DNA of 64,000 nucleotides from contig CAVSND010000020.1 of NCBI GenBank assembly GCA_963729215.1, positions 62,001-126,000 on the forward strand, in the 5' to 3' direction. Source of the DNA: CAVQJU01 sp963729215 (GTDB lineage: Bacteria; Acidobacteriota; Vicinamibacteria; Vicinamibacterales; CAVVIG01). The translations under genes were made by a program, and so were the position numbers. Below, one piece after another: positions 1-8,667 of the stretch; the first letter of the stretch is position 1; each line of letters starts with the position of its first letter. The notes under the pieces were generated by a model, which saw only the letters and a list, made by a program, of their open reading frames with translations, was not told where the DNA came from and made no database searches.

Positions 1-891
1 AGCGCGAAGCCCGATGCGGCGCCCTGCAGCAGCGTGCGCTTCGAGACGAAGGTCTCCTTCACGAACGTGCCGTCCTTGCGGAAGACCTGGATGCGGTTGT
101 TCGGGCGATCGGCGACGTAGACGAAGCCGTCGCGCGAGATCGAAATGTTGTGCGGGAGGCGGAACTGCTGCGCCGGCGGCGCATCGGGATTGTACGGGCC
201 GAGCGGCGCATCGTCCGGCTTGTTCCCGTACGCGCCCCACATCCGCTTGAAGGCGAACGTGCCTGCATCGAGCACGATGACGCGCCGGTTGCCGTAGCCA
301 TCCGCGACGTAGACCTCGTTCGAAACGGGATCGACCGTGAGGTTGGCGGGCTTTCCCATGTTCTTCGTGTCGGCGCTGCCGCCGCTCATGCCGGGCTTGC
401 CGAACTGCTGCAGGAATTTGCCCTCGCGCGTGAATTTCAGAAGCTGCGCATCCTTGTCGCCGCTGCCGGCGAGCCACACCGTGTCTTGTTGATCGACGAA
501 GACGCCGTGCTCGATCTGCGGCCAGTCGTAACCCGCTCCGGGGCCTCCCCAGGAATGGACGAGCGTCCCCGCTTGATCGAACTCGAGCACGGGAGGCGCT
601 GGGATGCAGCAATCCGCCTTTGGCGGCGTATCGGCGGCGCCCGTGAAGCGCTCGTTATTGCGCAGCGTGCCGGGTCGCTGCACGACATAAACGTGATCCT
701 GTCGATCGACGGCCATCCCGCCGATGGCGCCAATGGCCCAGTTCTCCGGCAGCGGTTTCGGAAACGTGGGGTCGTATTCGAAGATGGGCACCTGCACGCT
801 CTGCGCGAGAGGCGCCGGAGCCCACCGCGGAGGTCAGCCATATAGCGGCCCCCGCCAGGACCGTTCCCGCCCACGCGACTTGCTGCTTCAT
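1..891 (-). CDS. Secreted NHL-repeat / six-bladed beta-propeller protein, partial and frameshifted
   Basis: The minus strand codes for a start MKQQVAWAGTVLAGAAIWLT at 891, a clear signal peptide. Further downstream, in the neighbouring frame, lie repeats such as 'GGMAVDRQDHVYVVQRPG', 'NLTVDPVSNEVYVADGYGN' and 'HNISISRDGFVYVADRPNNR', which are classic NHL/propeller blades. The two frames join if one G is removed from the GGG that reads CCC on the plus strand at 821-823; the junction then gives APAPLAQ, a normal signal-peptidase site. The C-terminus runs off the window start. NHL proteins are extracytoplasmic propellers that bind ligands or act as lyase-like scaffolds; no catalytic motif is visible here, so a specific function cannot be given. 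Confidence 0.75.
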
Positions 892-992
892 CGTGCCCTC
901 CGTTGCACCCGTCGCCGGCGATTCGGCGCGTATCCCGTTGAACGGTGAAACGAGACCGCGTCAGTCCTCACTACAAAAGGCGACGGAAGTTT

Positions 993-3155
993 ATGACCGT
1001 AATATACAGCGCCGTACCGCGGTTGTTCAGGAGGCTTCCGGCCGCCGCGGGCGTGCTCGCCATGTCGCTCCTGTCCATTCACTGCGGTGACGGAGGGCCG
1101 GCGCTCGAGACGGTCAATCGAAACTCTTTCAAGCCCTGCTCCGAAATCCCGCACTCGGCCGGCCCGGTCAAGTATCTGGCCACGGCATCGACTGGGGGCG
1201 CTTACGCGCTGCTCGGCGACGCCATCGCCAAGGTTGCGAAGGGGAGTCCTGACACGGAGCTCAGGGTGTGCACCACCGTCGGTTCGAGCGAAAATCTGAA
1301 GCTGCTGCAGCAGCGCAAGGTGCAGTTCGCGCTCGTCCAGCTCGACACCCTGCACTACGCGATCGAAGCCGCCAACGACGGCGGCCCCGCGCTCGAAGAC
1401 ATCAGCCTCGTCACGTTCCTGTACAGCGAGAAGCTGCACCTGTTCGTCAAGCCGCACCTGTATCTCAATTCGCCGGCGGATCTCAATCACGGAGGGGGCG
1501 GCGGCGGGAACGGCACCAGCCGGAGAGCCCGCGTATGGCTCGGTCAGCAGGGCAGCGGCGCTCGCCAGACGGCGTCGAAAGTGCTGCAGGCGGCCGGCGT
1601 GGCCGACGAGGATCTGATGAAGTTCGGATCGAATCTCAGCGATCTCAGCTGGGATGTTGCCGCCAACTGCCTGCTCGCCGAGGGCAATACGGGGCTGGCC
1701 GCCTACTTCCGGACGATGGCGGTCCCCGGGCACGCACAGCCGTCAGACGAACGCCGAAAACGCCCGGCGTGTCCGCTTGCGGAACCGTCGGCTAAACCGG
1801 TCGCGCTGTCGGTTGACGACCTGCTGCGTGCCGACGCGCAGATCATGCCGCTTCCGCGCGATCTGATCGATCGGCTGACCGAAGACGGGCTCTACGTGCG
1901 GACGACGATCGAGTTCGGCAACTACGGACATCTGAGGCGCGGCGTGCCCACGGTCGGCATTCCGACGGTCCTGGTGACGAACCTGCCCTCGAGCCACCGC
2001 GGTGCCGTCAAGGCGTTGCTCGGTCGAATCGAGAACCGGAAGGCCGCGATCGAACGCCACATCGACGGCGTCGAGCTCGACCAGTTGAGCCGCGCCGAAC
2101 CGATCCCGGGGCTGCCCGTCCATCCGGGAGCCGAGGAGCACTTCCGCGGACATCTGTCACCGCTGATCTGGTTCGGTCTGTTCGCGTTCGGTCTGTTGGC
2201 CGCCGGCTGGTGGCGGGATCCGCTCGCGGTTCGCCGGGGCCTCGCGGCCGGTTCGCTCGCCTGGGTGATTGCCGCTTCACTCGCGGCGATATGGGTTCTC
2301 TTGAGCCTGGCGATGATGCGGGCGGAAGGGCGGATCAACCCGAGCTTCTCGACCGTCAGCGAGTCGTTCGTCAGTACGTTCGGCGTGGTGACACGCTTTC
2401 GCGATATTCCGTTGATGACGCCGGAAGGGGAGATCTGGCGCTGGCTCGGACTGCTGGTGTTCCCGGTGATCCTCGGCTGGCTGTTCTCCGACGTGCTGAA
2501 GGATTTCTTCCGCCTGGCGGCGGCGAGGCTGGCGCGCTTCATTCAGAGCGCGCAGGCCAGGGACGCGCATGTGCTGCTCGTCGCCGTGGCGCGCAGGCTC
2601 CGGGGTTCGGCTGAGTGGATCGCCGGCAAGCCCCGACCGCGCGGCGCGCTCGTGTTTCTGAACTGGAGCGGCCGCGCCGAACAGATTGCGGGCGAGCTGC
2701 AGGAGGACCCCGCGCTGGCCGGCCGTCAGATCGTCGTCGTGCAGCCGGGCGGCGCCCAGTCGAGGGTCAGCGATCGTTTCGCGAGCGCCACGGTCGTCGC
2801 CGGCGACCCGACGACGCGCGCCGCGATGGAGAGGGCCGGCGTCCTCGAGGCGAGCGCGGTGACGATCGTGTCCAACTGGATCTCCGCGGATCCCACTGAC
2901 CGGCGCCGGCGCGTCGATCCGGAGTACGCGGACTCGAAAACACTCCTGACCATCCTCGCGATCCGCGCGTTGTGCGAGGACAGGAACCGTTCTGCTGCCC
3001 TGCCGATCCGAGCCGAGATCCAGCTGGCCCGTAATCAGCAGGAAGCCATCAACGCGGTCCAGGGCGGACCGCTGGTGCTCACTGTGTTGCCGTCCGATCA
3101 GGCCAATGCTCTTCCGAGCACCATGAGCAGACGGCTCCACGCGTTCTCGGCCTGA
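993..3155 (+). CDS. TAXI-type solute-binding domain fused to a pore-like membrane region and a C-terminal RCK/TrkA-N domain
   Basis: Start chosen at ATG 993 (MTVIYSAVPRLFRRL), where a basic stretch and hydrophobic segment form a signal peptide; a GTG at 945 is the alternative. Residues ~45-380 resemble TAXI TRAP-transporter binding proteins: 'STGGAYALLGDAIAKV' and 'GQQGSGARQTASKVLQAAGV' match the family's ligand-binding blocks. Then follow a hydrophobic segment (~390-405), a second (~416-442), a short amphipathic stretch 'FVSTFGVVTRFRDIPLMTPEG' (~458-478) and a third segment (~481-506). The last part (~550-716) is an RCK-like Rossmann domain with 'AGDPTTRAAMERAGVLEASA' and 'DSKTLLTILAIRAL'. 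The middle reads like a TM-P-TM pore with a degenerate filter: VTRFRDIP replaces TVGYGDIxP. The topology agrees: binding domain outside, RCK inside. There is no TRAP permease nearby. Domain order is seen; channel activity is inference. Confidence 0.8.
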   Translation: MTVIYSAVPRLFRRLPAAAGVLAMSLLSIHCGDGGPALETVNRNSFKPCSEIPHSAGPVKYLATASTGGAYALLGDAIAKVAKGSPDTELRVCTTVGSSENLKLLQQRKVQFALVQLDTLHYAIEAANDGGPALEDISLVTFLYSEKLHLFVKPHLYLNSPADLNHGGGGGGNGTSRRARVWLGQQGSGARQTASKVLQAAGVADEDLMKFGSNLSDLSWDVAANCLLAEGNTGLAAYFRTMAVPGHAQPSDERRKRPACPLAEPSAKPVALSVDDLLRADAQIMPLPRDLIDRLTEDGLYVRTTIEFGNYGHLRRGVPTVGIPTVLVTNLPSSHRGAVKALLGRIENRKAAIERHIDGVELDQLSRAEPIPGLPVHPGAEEHFRGHLSPLIWFGLFAFGLLAAGWWRDPLAVRRGLAAGSLAWVIAASLAAIWVLLSLAMMRAEGRINPSFSTVSESFVSTFGVVTRFRDIPLMTPEGEIWRWLGLLVFPVILGWLFSDVLKDFFRLAAARLARFIQSAQARDAHVLLVAVARRLRGSAEWIAGKPRPRGALVFLNWSGRAEQIAGELQEDPALAGRQIVVVQPGGAQSRVSDRFASATVVAGDPTTRAAMERAGVLEASAVTIVSNWISADPTDRRRRVDPEYADSKTLLTILAIRALCEDRNRSAALPIRAEIQLARNQQEAINAVQGGPLVLTVLPSDQANALPSTMSRRLHAFSA

Positions 3156-3273
3156 TCCTTGTTGTCGCCCGCGAATCCGGCGCGTCCGCCATTCCGTCCT
3201 TATCAGCAGTGTCGTCAGACCGACGCGTCAGGCGGCGGCCGGCGGGCCCTGCGTCGGGCACGGTCGTCAGCCC

Positions 3274-3632
3274 GGAAAAACGGCGCGGCGGCGTCATCGG
3301 GTACTGCCATGGCGCTCGGCCCAGGTATGGGCTCTCGCGGAGGAGGCCGCCGCGTCGTTTTTCGCGACCGAGACGGGCTGAGACCTATCGCCCAACGCAG
3401 AGCCCACCGACCGCCACCTGACACAAACACGTGCGCGTGAAACTAACGGAAGCTCCCGTCCCAGTTACGTGACGCCCGCGCTGTCGCGGTGCCGCATCGT
3501 GGCTTGGCCAACGATAGAAGGCGGCGTGATCGTCGTCAGAGGGTAAAACGCGGCGCCGGCCCCCTCCGCGAGAGCCCAGACTTGGGCCGAGCGCCATGAC
3601 AGTGACCGATGTTGCCGGCGCCGTGTTTTTCC
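3274..3632. repeat. Pair of ~89-bp inverted repeat copies
   Basis: The segment 3274-3362 and the reverse complement of 3542-3632 align over almost their whole length, sharing blocks such as CATGGCGCTCGGCCCA and TGGGCTCTCGCGGAGG, with roughly 85-90 % identity by eye. Both copies could encode a short MALGP-G-GSRGGGRR peptide, but no convincing gene is present, so they are called repeats. Confidence 0.8.
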
Positions 3633-3678
3633 ACGCCGAGCTTCGTGTTGGCCGAGCCACGATGCGGGACCGCGACAG
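3481..3678. mobile_element. MITE-like element with 32-bp terminal inverted repeats
   Basis: Positions 3481-3512 and 3647-3678 are inverted repeats matching at 30 of 32 positions (left arm begins CTGTCGCGGTGCCGCATCGT). They frame a 198-bp segment that contains one of the two ~89-bp repeats found here. No transposase gene and no clear target-site duplication are visible. A miniature non-autonomous element or a large structured RNA/DNA hairpin are both possible. Confidence 0.5.
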
Positions 3679-3768
3679 TTGGTGCGAAAGGTGGGAGACG
3701 CCTCACGAATCTGAAATACGCTCGAGCCCCCGTATTCGAGCAGATCGAGACGCGCGGAACGGACCGAA

Positions 3769-3796
3769 TTGGCAAACGCGACCGTTGTTGTATATT
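3769..3796 (+). promoter_or_regulatory. Sigma-70-like promoter for the DUF481 gene, probably leaderless
   Basis: TTGGCA at 3769-3774 and TATATT at 3791-3796 are separated by 16 bases. Transcription would start about 7 bases later, at or next to the GTG at 3804, so the message would lack a leader. No Shine-Dalgarno sequence precedes that GTG, which fits. Confidence 0.5.
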
Positions 3797-3803
3797 GCAG
3801 CCG

Positions 3804-4833
3804 GTGCGGTTCCCCGAACGCGTTGCGGCTCTTGTGGTTATGTTCCTGTGTCTCGCCGGAACGGCGCGCGCGCAGAGAACGGACGTCGTCAGGATGGCCA
3901 ACGGCGATCGCATCACCGGCGAGGTGAAGAAACTCGATCGCGGGCAACTCGAATTCAAGACAGACGACGTGGGGACGATCTACTTCGAATGGGACAAGAT
4001 CGTATCGCTCGAAGCCATGGGTCAGTTCTACGTGTCGATGTCAGACGGCCGGCAATTTGTCGGGAGCCTGGCTGCTGGCGACCCGCGGTCGCTCGTCATT
4101 GTCGAAGCGTCGGGACCGGTCTCGGTGCCCACTTATGAAGTCACGCTGATCACGCCCATCGGCGCCAGTTTCTGGAAGAAGCTCGACGGATCGGTGGATG
4201 TCGGCTTCAGCTACACGCGGTCCAGCCAGGTCGCGCAGCTCAACGTCAACTCGACCACGCTGTACCGCAGGCCTGCATTCGAGGCACGGGTCGTCGGTTC
4301 GGGGACGTTCACCCAGAACGGCGAAGACGGAACCAAAGACGACCGCGGCACGATTCAGGCGTCGTACGTCCGGTTTCGCGGCGAACGTCTGGTCGTCGCT
4401 GCCGGCGTGCGGCGTCGAAACCAACGAAAGCCTCGGCCTCCTCCTGCGAACACAAGTCGGCGTGTCCGCCGGACCCCGGTTGATCAATACCAATCGCGCG
4501 CAACTAATAATCGGTGGCGGCCTCTCGGCCAACGACGAGCGAGGCGTGGATACCGAGCCCACGCAGAACCTGGAAGGGCTCGCGACCCTGCGATACTCGT
4601 ACTACCGGTACGATACCCCGCGCACGAACGTGGACGTCGGTTTTCAGTACTTCCCAAGCCTCAACAACTTCGGCCGTCAGCGCATCCAGCTGGATGCCGG
4701 CGCCAAACGCGAGTTGTGGAAGGACGTCTTTCTCTCCATCAACATGTTCGACACGTTCGACAGCCGGCCACCCAACGCTTCAGCTGACAAGAACGACATC
4801 GGCGTGTCGCTGTCGTTCGGCTGGTCCTACTAG
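3804..4833 (+). CDS. DUF481 (YdiY-like) outer-membrane protein, frameshifted
   Basis: The proposed GTG start at 3804 gives a signal peptide VRFPERVAALVVMFLCLAG-TARA. After it come 'DVVRMANGDRITGEVKKLD' and 'YFEWDKIVSLEAMGQFYV', the N-terminal beta-domain often seen in front of DUF481 barrels. The barrel part has alternating strands such as 'GSVDVGFSYTRSSQVAQLNV' and ends 'DIGVSLSFGWSY', with a C-terminal aromatic typical of outer-membrane barrels. The reading frame changes near 4385-4400: 'SYVRFRGE' is in one frame and 'ETNESLGLLLRTQVGVSAG' in the next. DUF481 proteins are salt-induced or general porin-like outer-membrane proteins in Gram-negatives. The frameshift could be an assembly error or a real lesion. 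Confidence 0.8.
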
Positions 4834-5171
4834 CAGGGCGCCGAAAAGCGCCGCCCTGAACGGAGAACGGAGAACGAGAACGAGCAACGAGTTATGTGTC
4901 CTGTGCGCCGATGAGAGCGGGCCCGAGTGTATCTCCGCTCCCTTACCCCTTTCCGCCGATTTTCGCGTGATGCGAAACCCTGCGCGAACGACTCGAGACG
5001 ACATAAACGCACGATGTGTCGTGCCACACGTGGACTCGACCTTATCCGACCATGCCCCCGCCTCAAGCCGCATCGAACCGGCAAACTATCGCGTAAACGT
5101 GTCGTACACTTGACGCCCCGCGGGGCGGCCATGAGGGACGTGCCTGCTACTCGAGCAAAACAGAGGGAACC
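4834..5171. other. Intergenic interval without a recognisable gene
   Basis: The interval starts with a short AGAACGGAGAACGAGAACGAG-like tandem stretch (about 4860-4890), akin to the short-period arrays elsewhere in the window. The rest shows no convincing coding signal. A GAGGGA ribosome-binding site at 5163-5168 belongs to the next gene. Confidence 0.5.
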
Positions 5172-5714
5172 ATGATGAGAACATTTCTCGCGCTTACCAC
5201 TCTCTTATTCGCGGCGACCGCGGTGACCATTCACGGTCAGACCGTGACGAAGGCGAACTCCATCTCGGCGACGGCCACCATCGAGGCGATCGACCTGACA
5301 TCGCGCCACGTCACGCTGAAAAACGAGAAGGGCGAGGAAGATACCTTCGCCGTATCGCCGGCCGTCACCCGGTTCAACGAGTTCAAAGTCGGCGACAAGG
5401 TGAAGATGACGTACTACGAATCGCTGGTGTTCCAGGTCCGCAAGCCTGGCGAGAAAACGAACGGCGCGAGCGACGAGGCCGCGCTGAACCGTGCCAAGGG
5501 CGCGCTTCCGGGAGGAACGATCGCCACGCAGGAAAAGCGGACCGTGACGGTCAAGGCCGTCGATCCGGCCGTGCCGTCCATCACGGTCACCACCGATGAT
5601 GGCCGGACGGTTTCGCGGCGCATCGAGGACAAGAAGAATATCGAAGGCGTCAAGCCGGGCGACAAGATTGACATCACCTACACGCAGGCGATCCTGACGA
5701 GCATCGTGAAATAG
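5172..5714 (+). CDS. Secreted two-repeat beta-domain protein of unknown function
   Basis: MMRTFLALTTLLFAATAVTI is a signal peptide ending near HGQ. The mature protein has two similar halves: 'ATATIEAIDLTSRHVTLKNE...KVGDKVKMTYYESLVFQV' (residues ~30-95) and 'RTVTVKAVDPAVPSITVTTD...KPGDKIDITYTQAILTSI' (~120-178). Each reads as a small OB- or SH3-like beta-barrel that ends in a 'GDK-hydrophobic-TY' motif. A ribosome-binding site AGAGGGA lies 4 bases before the ATG. Such proteins recur in Acidobacteriota as periplasmic proteins of unknown role. The gene stands alone and ends in a GC-rich hairpin. Confidence 0.7.
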   Translation: MMRTFLALTTLLFAATAVTIHGQTVTKANSISATATIEAIDLTSRHVTLKNEKGEEDTFAVSPAVTRFNEFKVGDKVKMTYYESLVFQVRKPGEKTNGASDEAALNRAKGALPGGTIATQEKRTVTVKAVDPAVPSITVTTDDGRTVSRRIEDKKNIEGVKPGDKIDITYTQAILTSIVK

Positions 5715-5732
5715 TTACGGTATAGGGCCGGA

Positions 5733-5759
5733 AGGGCCGCGGCGTGACGCCGCGGCCCT
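5733..5759 (+). terminator. GC-rich hairpin after the two-repeat secreted protein
   Basis: AGGGCCGCGGCG and CGCCGCGGCCCT form a near-perfect 12-bp stem with a 3-base loop, 18 bases after the stop codon. There is no T-run, so this is a weak or Rho-assisted terminator, or simply a stabilising hairpin. Confidence 0.5.
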
Positions 5760-5922
5760 GTCACCTGCGTCTCCTGCCGTGGCTGCCGGCACCGGAGTCG
5801 CTGCCTGCGCAGCGCTCCCGCGCCGGCCGTCACGGTTCCGCCCGTCGCACTTTCTCGGCCGGAGGCGCGCGCTTCGCGCTGTTGGTCCGCCACGGCCAGG
5901 CAACAAAGAACAGGGACGCGTC

Positions 5923-6792
5923 ATGACGGCAAATATGATCCGGATTCCGGGCGGGACGTTCCGCATGGGATCCGATCGCTTCTATCCGGAGGAAGCGCCG
6001 GTACGCGAAACGACCGTCGGCGCGTTTCTGATGGACGCGTGCACCGTCACGAACGCCGAGTTCGCGCGCTTCGTGGACGAGACAAAATACGTCACGGTCG
6101 CCGAACGTCCGGTCGATCCGGCCGCGTACCCCGGCGCCAAGCCCGAAATGCTGATCCCGTCGTCCGTCGTGTTCCGGCGGCCCGGCGGCCCGGTGGACAT
6201 GAACGATATCTACAACTGGTGGTTCTACGTGCCGGGCGCGGACTGGAGGCACCCCCTGGGGCCGGAGAGTTCGCTCGAGGGTTTGTCGAACCACCCCGTC
6301 GTTCAGGTGGCGTTCGACGACGCGGTGGCGTACGCCACGTGGGCCGGCAAGGCGCTCCCGACCGAAGCGGAATGGGAGTTTGCAGCACGCGGCGGTCTGG
6401 ATGGCGCGCCTTACGCCTGGGGCGAGGAGTTCATGCCCGGCGGCAAGCCGATGGCCAACACATGGCAGGGGTCGTTTCCCTGGCAGAACCTGTTGATGGA
6501 CGGCTACGAATGGACGGCGCCCGTCGGGACGTTTCCTCCGAACGGCTACGGCTTGTACGACATGGCCGGCAACGTCTGGCAGTGGACGACCGACTGGTAC
6601 GAGGAGCAGGCATCGCCCGTCAAATCGTGCTGCACGGCCACCAAGGGCTCGCCGAAACGGAAAGTCATGAAAGGCGGCTCGTATCTGTGCGCCCCGAACT
6701 ACTGCCGCCGTTATCGGCCGGCCGCGCGCATGGGGCAGGAAGCAGACAGCGCCGCCTGCCACCTCGGATTCCGCTGCATCATCCGGTCGTGA
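5923..6792 (+). CDS. Formylglycine-generating enzyme (sulfatase-modifying factor, SUMF1/FGE family)
   Basis: ATG 5923 is chosen because 'MIRIPGGTFRMGSDRFYPEE' is the usual N-terminus of FGE-fold proteins. Other hallmarks are 'PVVQVAFDDAVAYATWAGK', 'LPTEAEWEFAARGG', 'NGYGLYDMAGNVWQWTTDWY' and 'DSAACHLGFRC'. The decisive segment is 'GGSYLCAPNYCRRYRPAAR': two cysteines five residues apart, as in the copper-binding active-site pair of true aerobic FGE. Many FGE-fold homologues lack this pair. FGE oxidises the CxPxR cysteine of sulfatases to formylglycine. No sulfatase gene lies in the window, so its client must be elsewhere. About 289 residues, without a signal peptide from this start. Confidence 0.88.
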   Translation: MTANMIRIPGGTFRMGSDRFYPEEAPVRETTVGAFLMDACTVTNAEFARFVDETKYVTVAERPVDPAAYPGAKPEMLIPSSVVFRRPGGPVDMNDIYNWWFYVPGADWRHPLGPESSLEGLSNHPVVQVAFDDAVAYATWAGKALPTEAEWEFAARGGLDGAPYAWGEEFMPGGKPMANTWQGSFPWQNLLMDGYEWTAPVGTFPPNGYGLYDMAGNVWQWTTDWYEEQASPVKSCCTATKGSPKRKVMKGGSYLCAPNYCRRYRPAARMGQEADSAACHLGFRCIIRS

Positions 6793-6885
6793 TCAACCAT
6801 GTCGGCCCGGGCTCGATGAGCGGTATCGTCGTCGCCAACAGGTTCGAGATGCTCCTGTCATGAGCGCGCACGAAAGGCAACCGCC

Positions 6886-7563
6886 GTGGCGAGCCAGATA
6901 GAAGAGCTGCTCCGGATGACCGCGCTGGCGGTCGCGGCCCTGCTGCCGATCGTCAACCCGCCGGGGTGTGCGCCGGTGTTTCTGTCGATGACCCCGGGCG
7001 CTTCGAACGCGACGCGCACGCTGCTCGCCCGCCGCGTAGCCATCAACGGATCGCTGCTGCTGATGGCCTCGATGCTCATCGGGTCGCATGTTCTTGGCTT
7101 CTTCGGCTTGTCGCTCTCCGTCGTGAAGATTGCCGGCGGGCTGCTGGTGATCGCCACGGGCTGGAGTTTGATCAACTCCGAAGGCGCCCCGGAATCGGCG
7201 GCGATGGCGCCGAAGGTCGCCTGGGCGGCCGACGAGATCACGCGGCGCAGTTTCTACCCCGTGACGTTTCCGTTGACGGTCGGCCCCGGATCGCTGTCGG
7301 TGGCGCTCACGCTCGGCGCCGGTACACGCGCGCCCGACGTGTCTGTCTTGAGCGGCGTCGCCGGCGCGTTGCTGGGCATTGCGGTGGTCGGCCTGGCCAT
7401 CTACATCTGTTATCGCTTCGCGGCCAGGGTCATGGCGATACTCGGCGCCACCGGCACGGCCGTCCTCCTGCGCATGTCGGCCTTCATCCTGCTGGCGGTC
7501 GGCGTGGAGATTTTCTGCAACGGTCTGGGTGAACGGTTCGCCGTGTTCGCGCCCGTGCGATAG
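6886..7563 (+). CDS. MarC family integral membrane protein
   Basis: GTG start at 6886. The protein has six hydrophobic segments and the family features 'LLPIVNPPGCAPVFLSMT' near the N-terminus, 'FFGLSLSVVKIAGGLLVIATG' and 'FYPVTFPLTVGPGSLSVALTL'. The P-x-GPG motif of MarC is kept. The family is named after a multiple antibiotic resistance locus, but its substrate is not established. It follows the FGE gene on the same strand after a 93-base gap. Confidence 0.88.
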   Translation: MASQIEELLRMTALAVAALLPIVNPPGCAPVFLSMTPGASNATRTLLARRVAINGSLLLMASMLIGSHVLGFFGLSLSVVKIAGGLLVIATGWSLINSEGAPESAAMAPKVAWAADEITRRSFYPVTFPLTVGPGSLSVALTLGAGTRAPDVSVLSGVAGALLGIAVVGLAIYICYRFAARVMAILGATGTAVLLRMSAFILLAVGVEIFCNGLGERFAVFAPVR

Positions 7564-7662
7564 AAGGCGGGCGTGTCGCCACTGGAAAAGCGTATTTTGC
7601 GGGGATGAAGAGCAGCCGCCCGCCGCATGTGGCGCGACGGCTGCTCGAAAAGCGCGATCCGT

Positions 7663-7716
7663 GTAGTGCAGGCCTTCAGGCCTGCCGGGACAGGCGGACC
7701 TGAAGGTCCGCACTAC
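7663..7716. repeat. Paired REP-like (BIME-like) palindrome
   Basis: GTAGTG is followed by a hairpin GCAGGCC-TTCA-GGCCTGC, a short spacer, a second hairpin GCGGACC-TGAA-GGTCCGC and ACTAC. Head-to-head hairpins bounded by GTAG and CTAC match the arrangement of REP pairs. Four further full or half copies occur at 22566, 32926, 45225 and 55361. Confidence 0.75.
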
Positions 7717-7724
7717 GCCAGAAT

Positions 7725-8385
7725 CTAGAAGCGGAAGGTGATGCCGCCCTGGAGCTCGAACTGGTTCGAGTACTTCGCGTTGCCCACCAGGTAGCAGCCC
7801 CAGTACGGGTCGCACCAGTAGCCGGCGGCTTCGGAGCTGATATATGTCGGTGTCCAGAGCAGGCCGACACGCGCCCCGACCTTCGACGCGCCGTAGAACT
7901 TCGCGCCGGCGCCCCAGGTCGTGGAGAACCTCGTCGAGCTGTTGATCGTCCCGGGGCCCCTGTTCCCGACGTAGTCCACCGAGCCGAAGCTGGTGGCGCC
8001 GAGACCGCCCATGAAGTAACGGACGGACCGCGGCATCATGCGCGCCGAAGTTGTAGGTGAACGTGCCGTGGTAGGTGCTGACCGTCATGTCACCAATGTC
8101 CACGATCTTCGAGCCGCTGGCCTCCAGCTTCGAAAGCTGTTGACCGTACAGGAACCCTACCTCGGCATTCGGTCCGACGAAGAACCCGAGGTCGATGCCC
8201 CACCCGAAGGAATCCTTGGGATCGACTCGGGTAAAGACGCCCCCCGGGGCCACGACGCTGCTGCCGAAATCGACTCCGTCAGAGATGACCCAGCCGAAGG
8301 TGACACCCAACTCCGCTTTCTGGGCAAAGGCCGGCGCTGACGCCAGCATCAAGGCACAAGCTGCAAATGCGATTCGTTTGAACAT
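7725..8385 (-). CDS. Outer-membrane beta-barrel protein (OmpA/OprF-like small barrel), frameshifted
   Basis: The start at 8385 gives the signal peptide MFKRIAFAACALMLASAPAF-AQ. Strand-like segments follow: 'KAELGVTFGWVISDGVDFGS', 'FGWGIDLGFFVGPNAEVGFL' and, in the next frame, 'YFMGGLGATSFGSVDYVG' and 'NQFELQGGITFRF' with the terminal Phe of outer-membrane barrels. The frames join if one T is removed near 8015, turning CCGTTACTTC into CCG-TAC-TTC. Length after repair is about 219 residues. The gene is convergent with MarC; a REP pair lies between them. Confidence 0.8.
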
Positions 8386-8667
8386 ACGGTCGATTCCTTT
8401 CGATTAGCGTTTGACTCATCCGATCCTCGGGACAGTGACTTAAGACGGCCCCAGAGGTGATTCGGTTCTTCGATCATATCCACAAATTGCGGTGCCGCCC
8501 GCGGGATTGCGCAGAATCGCTGATAATTAACAATATTTTGAACTGGATGTACGGGGATTTGGATCCCGGATAACGCAGAGGCTGATCTCGTGGCGAGCCG
8601 GCCAAGATTCCGTCGGCGGCCTCGATTTTTTCGGCCATCGTGCCGAATTCGCATTGCCTTACAGACT

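Larger units (their letters stand above)
3156..3803. other. Gene-free interval filled with inverted repeats
   Basis: Between the TAXI/RCK fusion gene and the DUF481 gene no reading frame looks like a real protein. Apart from the repeats annotated separately, the last 35 bases hold a sigma-70-like promoter. Confidence 0.6.
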
